A stretch of DNA of 64,000 nucleotides from CAXBCP01 sp963974055. Its GTDB lineage: Bacteria > Pseudomonadota > Alphaproteobacteria > MPNO01 > UBA830. Position 1 is the stretch's first letter. Every line of letters begins with the position of its first letter. Shown in pieces: positions 51,475 through 59,866 of this stretch. Below the pieces are notes generated by a model. That model ran no database searches. It was not told where the DNA came from and was given only the letters and a program-made list of their open reading frames with translations. The stretch lies in assembly GCA_963974055.1 (NCBI GenBank), contig CAXBCP010000009.1, positions 78,269 through 142,268 on the forward strand, given 5' to 3'. The position numbers were made by a program, and so were the translations under genes.

Positions 51475-52389
51475 TTATTGTCCCAGTTTGATCCGGTCGC
51501 CGCCGGACTGGTATTCCGCGGCGCTGAGATGGGCGATCAGAGCCCCGAAGGGCGTATCCAGGGTCAGGCGGACCGGGACCGGCGGCACCTCGGCGAAGGC
51601 CTTGCCCATCCACACCCGGGCGCTGCGGTCCTTGTCGTTCCAGCCGGATTCGTCGTTTTTCTTGAATCCCGCCTTTTTGCGGATCGACACGAGGCAGTTC
51701 ACCGTCTCGCCGACAAAGGGGGTATATCCGTTCGGGCGCAGTTTCTCGCCGCCGTCGGGCCGGGTGACCAGGTCGTAGCGGCGGCGGCCGTCGAACACCG
51801 GGATTTCCGCCCGGCAGGGCTTGTTGCCGTCCATCCTGCGGATAATCGACACGATCGCACTGGCAAGATCGACCACGCCGGTCCGCATGGTCTCCGGCAC
51901 GCGGTCGCGGTCGTCGCTTTCGGGCTTCGGCGCGATCCGGTCGATTCTCGCGATGCCGTCGCTGAACTTCAGATCGATAAACCGGTCGCGGCCGCGCCAG
52001 TTATTGCGCTGTCCGGCGGATACCGGCATCACGCCGGCGCTGACGATCGCCCCGCGGGAATAGGCTTCCATCCACCACGGAAACATCCGCCCGACGAGGC
52101 CGGTCGTGCTGACCTTTGCCGCGATATCGTAATTCCGCGCGGCGAGATCCAGGTCGATTTTCAGGGCGCCGACCTGAAACCCGCCGACATACACCTTGTA
52201 GGACAGGTCCACGTCCCCCGCTCCGGAACCCGAACCGGCCCCGGTTTTCGCCACGGCGGCGGCCTCGGCGCCGGGCGCGGTATCCGCCAGCGCGGGAGAT
52301 GCAAACAGAACCGAAAGAAAAAGGGCCGGCGAGAACCGGAACGCGCGCCGCCAGCCGGGCGACCGCTTCGACAGGACAGATTTCATCAC
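51475..52389 (-). CDS. DUF3108-family secreted protein
   Basis: The 304-residue product has a signal peptide (FSPALFLSVLFASPALA) and a single DUF3108-like domain: DLSYKVYVGGFQVGALKIDLDLAARNYDI (in part), GLVGRMFPWWMEAYSRG, and YDLVTRPDGGEKLRPNGYTPF. Members are periplasmic or outer-membrane proteins of unknown role in many alphaproteobacteria. The ATG at 52389 is followed by another at 52386; either is possible. Confidence 0.85.
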   Translation of the reverse strand: MMKSVLSKRSPGWRRAFRFSPALFLSVLFASPALADTAPGAEAAAVAKTGAGSGSGAGDVDLSYKVYVGGFQVGALKIDLDLAARNYDIAAKVSTTGLVGRMFPWWMEAYSRGAIVSAGVMPVSAGQRNNWRGRDRFIDLKFSDGIARIDRIAPKPESDDRDRVPETMRTGVVDLASAIVSIIRRMDGNKPCRAEIPVFDGRRRYDLVTRPDGGEKLRPNGYTPFVGETVNCLVSIRKKAGFKKNDESGWNDKDRSARVWMGKAFAEVPPVPVRLTLDTPFGALIAHLSAAEYQSGGDRIKLGQ

Positions 52390-52530
52390 AGCACCTCTTC
52401 AGCAGGTATGGTTCCGCCAGTATACGCGATTACGCGCTACTCCTAGATGCTCTTCACGACCGGCGTTGACAAGAACCGTCGGGCGGATTTATATGCGCGG
52501 CCCCGGATGACGAGATCCTGTCGGGGTCCC

Positions 52531-52605
52531 GGGCGCGTAGCTCAGCGGGAGAGCACTCGCCTCACACGCGAGGGGTCGCTGGTTCAATCCCAGCCGCGCC
52601 CACCA
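52531..52605 (+). tRNA. tRNA-Val (anticodon CAC)
   Basis: GGGCGCG pairs with CGCGCCC as the acceptor, the D-arm is GCTCAGCGGGAGAGC, the anticodon stem-loop is CTCGC-CTCACAC-GCGAG giving anticodon CAC, and the T-arm is GCTGG-TTCAATC-CCAGC. The CCA end is encoded. It reads GUG codons. Confidence 0.97.
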
Positions 52606-52643
52606 TTTTTGCCGAACCGTGGCCGAAGGCCGCGTAAGTCGCC

Positions 52644-52664
52644 AAAAATCCCCCGGAGGGATTT
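52644..52664 (-). terminator. Candidate terminator downstream of the PEP-CTERM gene
   Basis: On the minus strand AAATCCC-TCCGG-GGGATTT is followed by TT, giving a T-rich tail. It lies about 220 nt beyond the PEP-CTERM stop. The region 52606-52881 holds no gene. Confidence 0.5.
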
Positions 52665-52881
52665 CCTCACATTTGTGTAGCCGTTGGTGACAGGGGCTTT
52701 CGCACCAGCCGACCCACCAGGCAGTCGAAGACGGCTGACCGTTAGTGCAGCGTTTCGCCGTAATTATGGCGTTGTACCGCTCTCCGGCGGCCGCGTTCCC
52801 GGCGGTTGCGGCTTGGTTGTCCCGCGAATGCCCGCGTGACTGTTCCGTCGCCGCGCTCAAGCAGATCGCCGATGGGGCTAT

Positions 52882-53685
52882 CTACTCGGCACCGACACGC
52901 CCACGGCGGCGCATCGTGCCGAACGCCATAAGGGCCGCGCCGAAAAGCGCCAGCGACATCGGCTCGGGGACGGCAGAGATAATGGTGTTGCCGGCAATGG
53001 TCACGCCATCGATCGCCATCCCCGTATCGTAGAAGGTGTCGCTCCAGTTCGTCACGCCGAACAGCAGCGAATAGGTGCCGGAAGCAGCGATGGTGTAAGT
53101 GGACTCGATCCATCCGGTATAACCGCAACCGGCACTGTAGCACGAGCCGGAATCGCTGCCGAGTACGGACCACGTCGGGCCGCCGCCGATGATTCCGCTG
53201 GTGGCAGGCGTGAGGGTCGAATCGTTGGCCGGAAGACCGAAACCCGGCGACGTGTTGCCGCTGGGCTGGGTGCGGGCGGTGAAGAGAGTAGCGGCAACGT
53301 TGCTGCCGGCGTCAAGCAACTGCGCGAAGCCGTAATCCGCATAGCCGGATCCGTCCGAGGTGACGTAGTTGAAGTAGAACTTCAGTTGATCGCCGGCGGT
53401 CGCCGTAAAGACCGGCGTCGTCAGCTGCGAGCCGTCCGTGCCGCCGATGCCGGAAATCTGTCCGGCGCCTGCGACACCGCCTTCGGTGGAAATATACAGG
53501 TAGGACGAATTGCCGAGCGGCGAAAGCGTCACGACGCCGTCCGCCCCGTTCGTGCCGCAATCGCCGACGCAGGTTGCGCCAGCCGGTACCGGTCCCGCCT
53601 GGACCTTGGCAGCACCAAAAGCCACCGTCGCCGCGAATGCGACTGCGGCAACCATACGAACCAGTTTTTCCATTCTTGTTTCCAT
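52882..53685 (-). CDS. PEP-CTERM sorting-domain exported protein
   Basis: The 267-residue protein has a signal peptide (VAAVAFAATVAFGAAKVQA), a Gly/Ser/Thr-rich beta-type body with CVGDCGTNG and CYSAGCGYTGW, and a C-terminal VPEPMSLALFGAALMAFG helix plus RRRGR basic tail: the PEP-CTERM exosortase signal. It is presumably exported, cleaved and attached to the surface or exopolysaccharide. A GGAG site lies before the ATG at 53685. No exosortase is in the window. Confidence 0.88.
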   Translation of the reverse strand: METRMEKLVRMVAAVAFAATVAFGAAKVQAGPVPAGATCVGDCGTNGADGVVTLSPLGNSSYLYISTEGGVAGAGQISGIGGTDGSQLTTPVFTATAGDQLKFYFNYVTSDGSGYADYGFAQLLDAGSNVAATLFTARTQPSGNTSPGFGLPANDSTLTPATSGIIGGGPTWSVLGSDSGSCYSAGCGYTGWIESTYTIAASGTYSLLFGVTNWSDTFYDTGMAIDGVTIAGNTIISAVPEPMSLALFGAALMAFGTMRRRGRVGAE

Positions 53686-54135
53686 CTCACTCCACCTATT
53701 CTGCGACAGTGTTCAGTTAACCGACACTTTCCGGGCAGCCATTCGAAGACAACTGCCACGAGAGGTTATGCAAATTTCATGCCAACCCCGGAGGTCAAAA
53801 CGAAAAACCCAAAAAATCAATAGCTTGCTATTGAAAAACACGGGAACACCCTTCGATTGTGTAAAAAATCCCGACATATTTCGGTCTTTTTCGACGGTAA
53901 GGTGTAAAATCTTCGACACCGCATCGCGTCCTGAAACCGGGAACGCGCAATTAAATGCGACATGCCCCCGACGGGCCCGGCGATGCCGGACGGGAGACGG
54001 ACTTGAACGCTCTGTCCCGTCGCCCCCTCCCATGAGTCTGCCGGCGGCCTTTGCCGCGGCCGTACCCGCCATATTTCCCAACGCATTTCGCAGGCGTGCT
54101 AGACTTGCCCGAATTCAAACTCTGACGGACGTTTT
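53686..54135. promoter_or_regulatory. Intergenic region with an 18-bp palindrome
   Basis: The gap between the divergent PEP-CTERM and NYN genes is AT-rich at 53760-53920. TCAATAGC-TT-GCTATTGA (53817-53834) is a palindrome that might be an operator. No protein-coding frame is convincing. Confidence 0.4.
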
Positions 54136-55005
54136 ATGACCACAAACAATTCCGACGGAAATGCCAGCCTGGCGCTGTTCTGCGATTTCGAGAACGTCGC
54201 CCTGGGGGTGCGGGACGCGAAATATCCTAAATTCGATATCGCGCTGGTGCTCGAGCGGCTTCTGGTCAAGGGCAGCATCGTCGCCAAGAAGGCCTATTGC
54301 GACTGGGACCGCTACAAGGACTTCAAGGCCGTGATGCACGACGCCGCCTTCGAGCTGATCGAGATCCCCCATACCCGCCAGTCGGGCAAGAATTCCGCCG
54401 ATATTCACATGGTCGTCGATGCGCTCGATCTTTGCTACACGAAGGAACATATCGATACCTTCGTGATCATCAGCGGCGATTCCGACTTTTCGCCGCTGGT
54501 CAGCAAACTGCGCGAGAATGCGAAGACCGTCATCGGCGTCGGGGTCAAGAACAGCACGTCGGACCTGCTGATGAACAACTGCGACGAGTTCATCTTCTAC
54601 GACGACCTGGTGCGCGCCAGCGACACGACCAAGTCGCGCAAGCGCGGCGGTACGAAAAAACCCGCCGGCGAGGCGAAAACGCCGCAAAAGGCCGAGACGT
54701 CCAGAACATCCGCAAAGGCGCCCGCCGACGACAAAAACGGCGGCAGCGAGGACGAAGCCATAGAACTGGTCATGGAAACCGCCGAAGCGCTGTCCGCCGA
54801 GCGCGGCGATCCGATCTGGGGCTCGATGGTGAAACAGACGCTCAAACGCCGCCGCCCCGGTTTCAGCGAGAGCTATTACGGCTTCCGCGCCTTCGCCGAC
54901 CTTCTCGAGGAAGCCGAAGACCGGGGCCTGCTCAACCTCGAACTGGATGAACGGTCCGGCGGCTACCTGATCCGGATCGGCAAACCCGCGGTCGACAAAG
55001 ACTGA
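54136..55005 (+). CDS. NYN-domain protein with C-terminal OST-HTH/LOTUS domain
   Basis: The 289-residue protein has an N-terminal NYN (PIN-like, DUF88) domain: LALFCDFENVALG, QSGKNSADIHMVVDALDL, and IISGDSDFSPLV, with the acidic residues of the RNase fold. After a basic, low-complexity linker (about 165-200) the C-terminal part (GDPIWGSMVKQTLKRRRPGF, YYGFRAFADLLEEAEDRGL) is an OST-HTH/LOTUS-type RNA-binding domain. It is probably an RNA-processing nuclease; target unknown. Confidence 0.88.
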   Translation: MTTNNSDGNASLALFCDFENVALGVRDAKYPKFDIALVLERLLVKGSIVAKKAYCDWDRYKDFKAVMHDAAFELIEIPHTRQSGKNSADIHMVVDALDLCYTKEHIDTFVIISGDSDFSPLVSKLRENAKTVIGVGVKNSTSDLLMNNCDEFIFYDDLVRASDTTKSRKRGGTKKPAGEAKTPQKAETSRTSAKAPADDKNGGSEDEAIELVMETAEALSAERGDPIWGSMVKQTLKRRRPGFSESYYGFRAFADLLEEAEDRGLLNLELDERSGGYLIRIGKPAVDKD

Positions 55006-55130
55006 TCCGTATAAAGACTGACCTTTACCCGGTGGCGCGCAGGCCCGGACCGGGACACCTCAAACCGGGAAGAGAAACGGCCGGCTGAAGGCAACCGGCC
55101 GGCACGCGCCAGACCGCCGGTTTACCGGTA

Positions 55131-55157
55131 CCGGGGGCGACGCCCCTTCGCCCCCGG
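55131..55157. terminator. Hairpin between convergent NYN and hmuS genes
   Basis: CCGGGGGCG-ACGCCCCTT-CGCCCCCGG is a perfect 9-bp stem just before the hmuS stop. A second stem, CGGCCGG...CCGGCCG, lies at 55078-55101. They probably end the convergent transcripts, though T-runs are weak. Confidence 0.55.
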
Positions 55158-55165
55158 ACATGTTT

Positions 55166-56233
55166 TCAGGACGGTACCCTGTCGAGCGATTCGGCAAGCG
55201 CGCGCCAGACCGGGTTTTCGGACTTGTTCTCGCCGCGTTCGCCGAACATCAGCGCGATCTGCTGATTGTCCTCGTTGAATATCTCCATCGAGGTGACGAT
55301 CCCGTTTTTGGTCGGTTTGCGCACCACCCAGGCCGACGCGATATCGGCGTCCCTGAGATGAAGGTTGAAGCGCGGGTCAAGGACGTTGAACCACTCGCTC
55401 ACCCGCCGCACGGTTTCGATCGGCCCCGTATGAACCTGAATGACACCGGGACTGGCGACGAAGACCATGATCGACAGCGACGTGGCCGCGGCTTCTTCGA
55501 GCGCACGGACGAACGACCCCGTATCGACGCGCCAGGCCAGGTCTTCGCCCACCAGCCGCATTGCCTGGACCCGGCCGACCTTGTATTTGCGCAACAGGAT
55601 CATGAAATCGTGCACGTCTTCCAGGGCAAGCCAGGCATCGCGCATTTCGGCAACCCGGATATCGGAATCGGGTTTTTCGGCCCGCGCCGCCGGGCGCGGC
55701 GTTATCGCCAGCGGCGCCGCCTGTTCGTCGTGAAGATAGCGCTGCACCAGCGCCTCGTAGGCGCCGGTATCGGCGTCTTTCGGCAGATAGATTTTATGAA
55801 TCGCCGCGCCGTCCGTTCCGAAGAACTGAAGGCTGTGCCGGAGGCCGCTGGCGACTTCCTCGACAACCGCGAAACCGCTGCCCCAGTTGCTCAGCAGCAC
55901 GCGCAGATCGATTTCGCGGTTCAGCACCAGCCCCATCGACCGGGCGACGGATATATTGCCGTAGGTTCCGTGCTTTTCATGGACGACGTGTTCGTTCCGG
56001 GTCAGCGCCATAACCTCGCCAAGCGACGGCAGGTCCTGCAGCAGGTCGCCCCACGGCCCGGACAACCGCCGCACGCCCTCGCCGCAGCGGCAGGCCACCA
56101 GTTCCGCCTCGGTAACACCGAGACGCGCCGCCGCTTCCTTTGCCCGCAGACCGGGCTCGGTGCCTTTCAACGCCTGCCAGCGCGTCTGCAGGTCGGACGG
56201 GGATTCCTTTTCCAGTATCGATGTGTCGGCCAT
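55166..56233 (-). CDS. hmuS: Hemin-degrading/handling factor HmuS
   Basis: The 355-residue protein is the cytoplasmic partner of haem importers. It has the N-terminal helix LQTRWQALKGTEPGLRAKEAA (in part) and a duplicated fold with two similar beta blocks (AIHKIYLPKD; GIVTSMEIFNEDNQQIALMFG). Members bind haem and may degrade it to release iron. Start ATG 56233. It is third in the hemP region; no TonB receptor or ABC importer gene is in the window. Confidence 0.92.
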   Translation of the reverse strand: MADTSILEKESPSDLQTRWQALKGTEPGLRAKEAAARLGVTEAELVACRCGEGVRRLSGPWGDLLQDLPSLGEVMALTRNEHVVHEKHGTYGNISVARSMGLVLNREIDLRVLLSNWGSGFAVVEEVASGLRHSLQFFGTDGAAIHKIYLPKDADTGAYEALVQRYLHDEQAAPLAITPRPAARAEKPDSDIRVAEMRDAWLALEDVHDFMILLRKYKVGRVQAMRLVGEDLAWRVDTGSFVRALEEAAATSLSIMVFVASPGVIQVHTGPIETVRRVSEWFNVLDPRFNLHLRDADIASAWVVRKPTKNGIVTSMEIFNEDNQQIALMFGERGENKSENPVWRALAESLDRVPS

Positions 56234-56280
56234 TTTCGTCTCCTTCGTGTCTGATATGTTTTTTAAAGGCGATCTTCGGG

Positions 56281-56577
56281 TTACGCGGGCGACTGCCCCT
56301 TCGATTGTCCGGTCCGCGTCACGGGATCCGCTGTGCAGGTCCGGGCGTGGCGCGCGAACGGGAACGGGCCGGCGGAAATCGACCTGCCGGCGTTTTCGAT
56401 CTGATCTATGGGTGTTCCGGTCACCGATGCGGAAACCGGCGAAAGACCAGTCCCCGCGCGGATTCCCAGGGCGCAACCCGGCCCCGTCGGCGCAGATACG
56501 GCGGCGACGACAATGACCGCGAGGGCGCAAATTATGCCGCCGTATATCCGTCTGTATGAAACAGCCGAGTCCGCCAT
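56281..56577 (-). CDS. Small predicted membrane or secreted protein of unknown function in the haem locus
   Basis: The 98-residue product has a basic start and one hydrophobic segment (IYGGIICALAVIVVAAVSA), then a Gly/Ser/Thr-rich polar tail with two cysteines. GGAGG precedes the ATG at 56577 by 8 nt, supporting translation. It lies between hemP and hmuS on the same strand. I recognise no family. It may be a cell-envelope partner of haem uptake, but that is position-based inference. Confidence 0.6.
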   Translation of the reverse strand: MADSAVSYRRIYGGIICALAVIVVAAVSAPTGPGCALGIRAGTGLSPVSASVTGTPIDQIENAGRSISAGPFPFARHARTCTADPVTRTGQSKGQSPA

Positions 56578-56701
56578 GTTTGGGCCTCCGTCACGTTGCA
56601 CTGCCTGTGGCTGGCTGCAGTAACCGTGACGGTTTCCTGGGTGGCTGGCTGAAGGTCTTGTTAGGTTCTCACATATGGGTCCGGGAATAACGCCGGCGCA
56701 G

Positions 56702-56896
56702 TCATTTGGTCAGAATGAGCTTTCCCTTGCTGGTCGTGCGAAGCCGGTAGTGGTCTTGTCCGTGCCGGATCAGGATTTCCGTAGCCCCCCGAAGCAGTTC
56801 TTCGCTTTTGAGTTCGCGCAATCCACCGGCCAATGAAGCGGTCGGATGTTCGGATGCCGGAGCGCCGGCATATGGAGCCTCATTGTTTGCATTCAT
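56702..56896 (-). CDS. hemP: Hemin uptake protein HemP
   Basis: The 64-residue protein has the HemP signature: LKSEELLRGATEILIRHGQDHYRLR and TTSKGKLILTK at the end, in two short pieces ELLRGATEILIRHGQDHYRL and KGKLILTK. HemP supports haem-receptor expression or haem uptake in related bacteria. A possible Fur-type box lies about 100 nt upstream. Confidence 0.9.
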   Translation of the reverse strand: MNANNEAPYAGAPASEHPTASLAGGLRELKSEELLRGATEILIRHGQDHYRLRTTSKGKLILTK

Positions 56897-56995
56897 GTCA
56901 TTTTGCCTTCATGGCGCCTGTTGGATGAAATCTCGATGCGGCCTGTCCGCAATCAACGAAACAGACAAAACCATCTCGTCGACGGGCCCATTCCT

Positions 56996-57017
56996 AATGA
57001 GAACCATTCGCATTTGC
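56996..57017 (-). promoter_or_regulatory. Possible Fur/iron-box and promoter of hemP
   Basis: AATGAGAACCATTCGCATT (56996-57014) resembles the 7-1-7 Fur box (TGAGAAC-C-ATTCGCA). On the minus strand a TTGCAA -35 (57017-57012) and, 17 nt on, a TAGGAA -10 overlap it. That layout would give iron-repressed transcription of hemP. Alphaproteobacteria may use Irr or RirA instead of Fur, so the regulator is not certain. Confidence 0.5.
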
Positions 57018-57082
57018 AAGTAGAATATATAAAACGCCTTTCGTGGTCTTCTGGCCGTCGAGATGCCGGACTGGCGTTCCGC

Positions 57083-58489
57083 TTAGTCGCCCGGCACCTG
57101 CGCGCCGATCTCTGCGGCGACCGTCCTGCCGGCGACCCTGCCGATGCCGAACGCCTTGATCAGCCCGCCCACATAACCGGCCTTGGGCCCGCCTTCGAGC
57201 CCGCCGACCACGGACCCGGCCGCATACAATCCGGGAATCGGCGCCCCTGCGCCGTCCAGCACGCGCGCCTCGCCGTCGACCGACAGCCCGCCGGACGTCA
57301 CCGTGATTCCGGCGCATAACGGGATGGCGTAGAACGGCGCCTTTTCGAGGGTATGCGCGGGATAAGCGAGCGTCGTCCGTTCCGGCGTCAGCGCCGGTGC
57401 GCTGCCTGCCCGGACGAGGCCGTTGAAGTCTTCCGCCGTCGCCGACAATCCGGCGGCGTCGATACCGGCCTTGCCTGCCAGGTCCTCGAGCGTATCGGCG
57501 GACAGTACCGTACCGCCATTCTCGGTCAGCGCCGGATTCGGCGGCACGATGTCCGATTCCCGGGCGTCCTCCCAGACCGACGCATCGAACACCGCAGTGG
57601 CCGTCAGCGGGTCGGCAAGTCCGGCGATCGCGTTCGCCATATAGATGCCGCCGAGACCTTCATCGGCAAAACGTTTTCCGTCCGGCGTCACGACGATGCC
57701 TTTCGCACAGATGACATCGACCTGCGGGTAGGGCCAGAGCCGCTCGTCGTTGAGCGCATCGCGGCTGAGGACATGTCCGTAAAACGCGCCGAGCCCGACC
57801 GTCGCCGCGCCGATCTGTGCCGCCATGCGCAGACCGTCTCCCCGCCCGGTTTCCGTATTGCGTTGCCGGACCTTGTCCGGCGCGGCGGTGATATGTTCGC
57901 CGATCAGGCCGCGATCCGCCTGGAACCCGCCATCGGCGACCACAACCGCCTTCGCCGCAATCCGCTCCCCGCCCTCAAGCTCGACACCGCACACACGGCC
58001 GTCCTCGGTCAGGATCTGCGTCACCCGGGCGCCCCGCCGCAATTCGCCGCCGCGGGCGGCCAGTTTTTCCGCCAGGGAGTTCAGGAACCGGTTCGGCCCG
58101 CTTTCTTCCCAGTCGAGCCCGGCGCACATCGCGCGCAACGGCGCCATCATGGGCAGGCCGTAGGAGCGGCGCGGATGCTGCATGAATTCGCAGCCTTCGT
58201 CCCGCATCCAGTCGATCGTCGCCCGGGCGCCGTCTGTGACCGTGCGGGCGATATCGTCGCGCGCCGTGCCCGAAGTCTGGTCCTGGATCGCCTGGAACAG
58301 GTCGTCCGCCGGGTCTTCCGGGCTGCGGAAGGCGACGTGCAGTGCTCCCGTCGCGACCCGCGAATTGCACATATACAGCTCGTCGCTCCCGGCTTCGAGC
58401 ACCACCGGCCGCGCGCCGCCAAGCGCCGCGTGATTTGCCGCCGTCAATCCGGCAAAACCGCCGCCGATAATCGCTACGTCGTATGTCAT
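57083..58489 (-). CDS. FAD-dependent oxidoreductase (fumarate reductase/tricarballylate dehydrogenase-like)
   Basis: The 468-residue flavoprotein has the FAD motif AIIGGGFAGLTAANHA, a central succinate-dehydrogenase-like region (VVVADGGFQADRGL, GRGDGLRMAAQIGA) and C-terminal GLYAAGSVVGGLEGGP. It resembles the tricarballylate dehydrogenase/fumarate reductase flavoprotein group. No iron-sulfur subunit is near, so electron acceptor and substrate are unknown. Confidence 0.82.
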   Translation of the reverse strand: MTYDVAIIGGGFAGLTAANHAALGGARPVVLEAGSDELYMCNSRVATGALHVAFRSPEDPADDLFQAIQDQTSGTARDDIARTVTDGARATIDWMRDEGCEFMQHPRRSYGLPMMAPLRAMCAGLDWEESGPNRFLNSLAEKLAARGGELRRGARVTQILTEDGRVCGVELEGGERIAAKAVVVADGGFQADRGLIGEHITAAPDKVRQRNTETGRGDGLRMAAQIGAATVGLGAFYGHVLSRDALNDERLWPYPQVDVICAKGIVVTPDGKRFADEGLGGIYMANAIAGLADPLTATAVFDASVWEDARESDIVPPNPALTENGGTVLSADTLEDLAGKAGIDAAGLSATAEDFNGLVRAGSAPALTPERTTLAYPAHTLEKAPFYAIPLCAGITVTSGGLSVDGEARVLDGAGAPIPGLYAAGSVVGGLEGGPKAGYVGGLIKAFGIGRVAGRTVAAEIGAQVPGD

Positions 58490-58696
58490 GTCGCCTTGTC
58501 CCGGGTCTGTTTGCTGTTCGTTGCCAGCTTAATACAGACGGCGGGAACAACGCGATACCCGGGAACACCGCGCCGGGACGGATTCGGACGGCGACATTCG
58601 GTCGGCGGTCGAAAAACGGCGGGCACCGGGCTATACTCCCCGCCGAACCCGCCGCCACGGCAAGATCGCAGCGCTTCGAGCAAAAGGGAAACGGCG

Positions 58697-59095
58697 ATGA
58701 TAAAAACAAAGGGACTGGCCCATTTCACCATACCGGTGACCGACACCGTCCGCAGCATGGCGTTCTATGCCGATATTCTGGGCATGACGCCGATACAGGT
58801 GAACCATGAACACGGCATGGTGTTTCTCGATACCGGCGGCGATTGCGTGATTCTCGCGAAGTCGGAAGCCAGGATCGATCCCGACGATCACAACGTCCAT
58901 CACGCCTTCATCGTCGATGCCGATCACTATGAAGAAGCCAAGGCGGATCTTACCGCGAACGGTGTCGACGTGTTTTTCGAAGAAGACCGCCAGGGCGGCG
59001 CGGTGAACGGTCCCCGCGCCTATTTCCACGACCCTGACGGCAACGTGCTCGAGATCATCAGTCTGACCAGCTACAAGGGCGATACCGCCGCCTGA
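58697..59095 (+). CDS. VOC-superfamily protein (glyoxalase/dioxygenase-like)
   Basis: The 132-residue protein has LAHFTIPVTDTVRSMAFYADI with the first metal-ligand His, VHHAFIVDADHYEEA with the second, and GNVLEIIS with the Glu. It could be a metal-dependent glyoxalase or ring-cleavage enzyme; the reaction is not inferable. ATG at 58697; the frame upstream is antisense to the flavoprotein gene. Confidence 0.85.
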   Translation: MIKTKGLAHFTIPVTDTVRSMAFYADILGMTPIQVNHEHGMVFLDTGGDCVILAKSEARIDPDDHNVHHAFIVDADHYEEAKADLTANGVDVFFEEDRQGGAVNGPRAYFHDPDGNVLEIISLTSYKGDTAA

Positions 59096-59433
59096 AACCG
59101 TCCGCTGAATCCACCCGGCAAAACCGGCGCCGGAATTCCGGCCGTTTTCAGGGCGTTTCAGGGCATTTTCCGGCAAAACTGCACACAGGGCTGGGGGTAT
59201 CTCATCCATCCACAGGCTGAGGCTTGGCGATTCGGCTTCATTGCGGTGCAATAACAGTACGTTACGGGTGCTTATCCCCAGACGCGCCTGTCCACAGGAA
59301 TTTTGCCAAAAACCGCAGATTCCGGTTGCTCTCAGCGCTTACCCATATATAGTAGTCACCGATTTGTAACATACTGCATGTAGTTCATGTAGTACGGGTT
59401 GGCACAAGAGTAAAGGCACGAGGAGGTATAGCA
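59096..59433 (+). promoter_or_regulatory. gcrA upstream region with DnaA-box-like and GANTC sites
   Basis: The gap holds three GANTC sites (59107, 59229, 59318), which CcrM methylates in this class, and DnaA-box-like sequences CCATCCACA (59206-59214), TTATCCCCA (59272-59280) and CTGTCCACA (59288-59296). GAGGAGG at 59420-59426 is the gcrA ribosome site. DnaA control of gcrA is known in Caulobacter; here it is inferred from the motifs. Confidence 0.5.
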
Positions 59434-59811
59434 ATGCAGTGGAGTCCCGAACGGGTCGAAACACTCACGCGGCTATGGGCAGAAGGTTTGTCGGCGCGTC
59501 AGATCGCCGAGAAGCTGGGTGGCGGCGTGACGCGCAATGCCGTGATCGGCAAGGCGCACAGACTGAACCTGCAGCGCGGCACGGAAATTCCGAAGAAGGA
59601 GCCGGAGCCGGAGCCCGTCATATTCGAAGAACCTGTATTCCATCATCCGTCAGCGGATGTGGAGGCATGGATGTGCCGCTGGCCGAGCGACGAAGCAGGG
59701 AAATTCGGCCTGCACATCTGCGGCAAGACCAACCAGCCCGGCCGGCATTACTGCGCCGAGCATTGCACGGCGCATTACCTGCTGCGCCGGCGGGCAACGG
59801 TCGCGGCGTAA
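59434..59811 (+). CDS. gcrA: GcrA-family cell-cycle regulator
   Basis: The 125-residue protein begins WSPERVETLTRLWAEGLSARQIAEKL and GVTRNAVIGKAHRLNL (given in parts), the signature N-terminal domain that contacts RNA polymerase sigma70 and methylated GANTC promoters. The C-terminal part has two cysteine pairs (MCRWPSDEAG, HICGKTNQPGRHYCAEHC). It is shorter than Caulobacter GcrA, which is about 170 residues. Confidence 0.95.
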   Translation: MQWSPERVETLTRLWAEGLSARQIAEKLGGGVTRNAVIGKAHRLNLQRGTEIPKKEPEPEPVIFEEPVFHHPSADVEAWMCRWPSDEAGKFGLHICGKTNQPGRHYCAEHCTAHYLLRRRATVAA

Positions 59812-59841
59812 CGCCGTCCCAAGACTGTTTCATCAGTGTTG

Positions 59842-59866
59842 AAGGGGTGCCGCAGGGCACCCCTTT
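59842..59866. terminator. Rho-independent terminator between gcrA and the IclR gene
   Basis: AAGGGGTGCC-GCAG-GGCACCCCTT with a T-run on the plus strand lies 31 nt after the gcrA stop and directly before the convergent IclR stop. It probably ends both transcripts. Confidence 0.85.

Noticed and set aside
52489..52860. Minus-strand frame with GLNQRPLACEASALPLSYAP
   Set aside because: This peptide is the antisense translation of a tRNA (tRNA-Val at 52531-52605) and a known annotation artefact.
57353..58696. Plus-strand N-terminal extension of the VOC protein
   Set aside because: The frame is open only because it is antisense to the flavoprotein gene; the VOC domain starts at 58697 after a ribosome site.
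59160..59330. Chromosomal replication origin (DnaA boxes near gcrA)
   Set aside because: Only three imperfect boxes, no AT-rich unwinding region, no dnaA, dnaN, hemE or parAB nearby. A promoter role is more likely.
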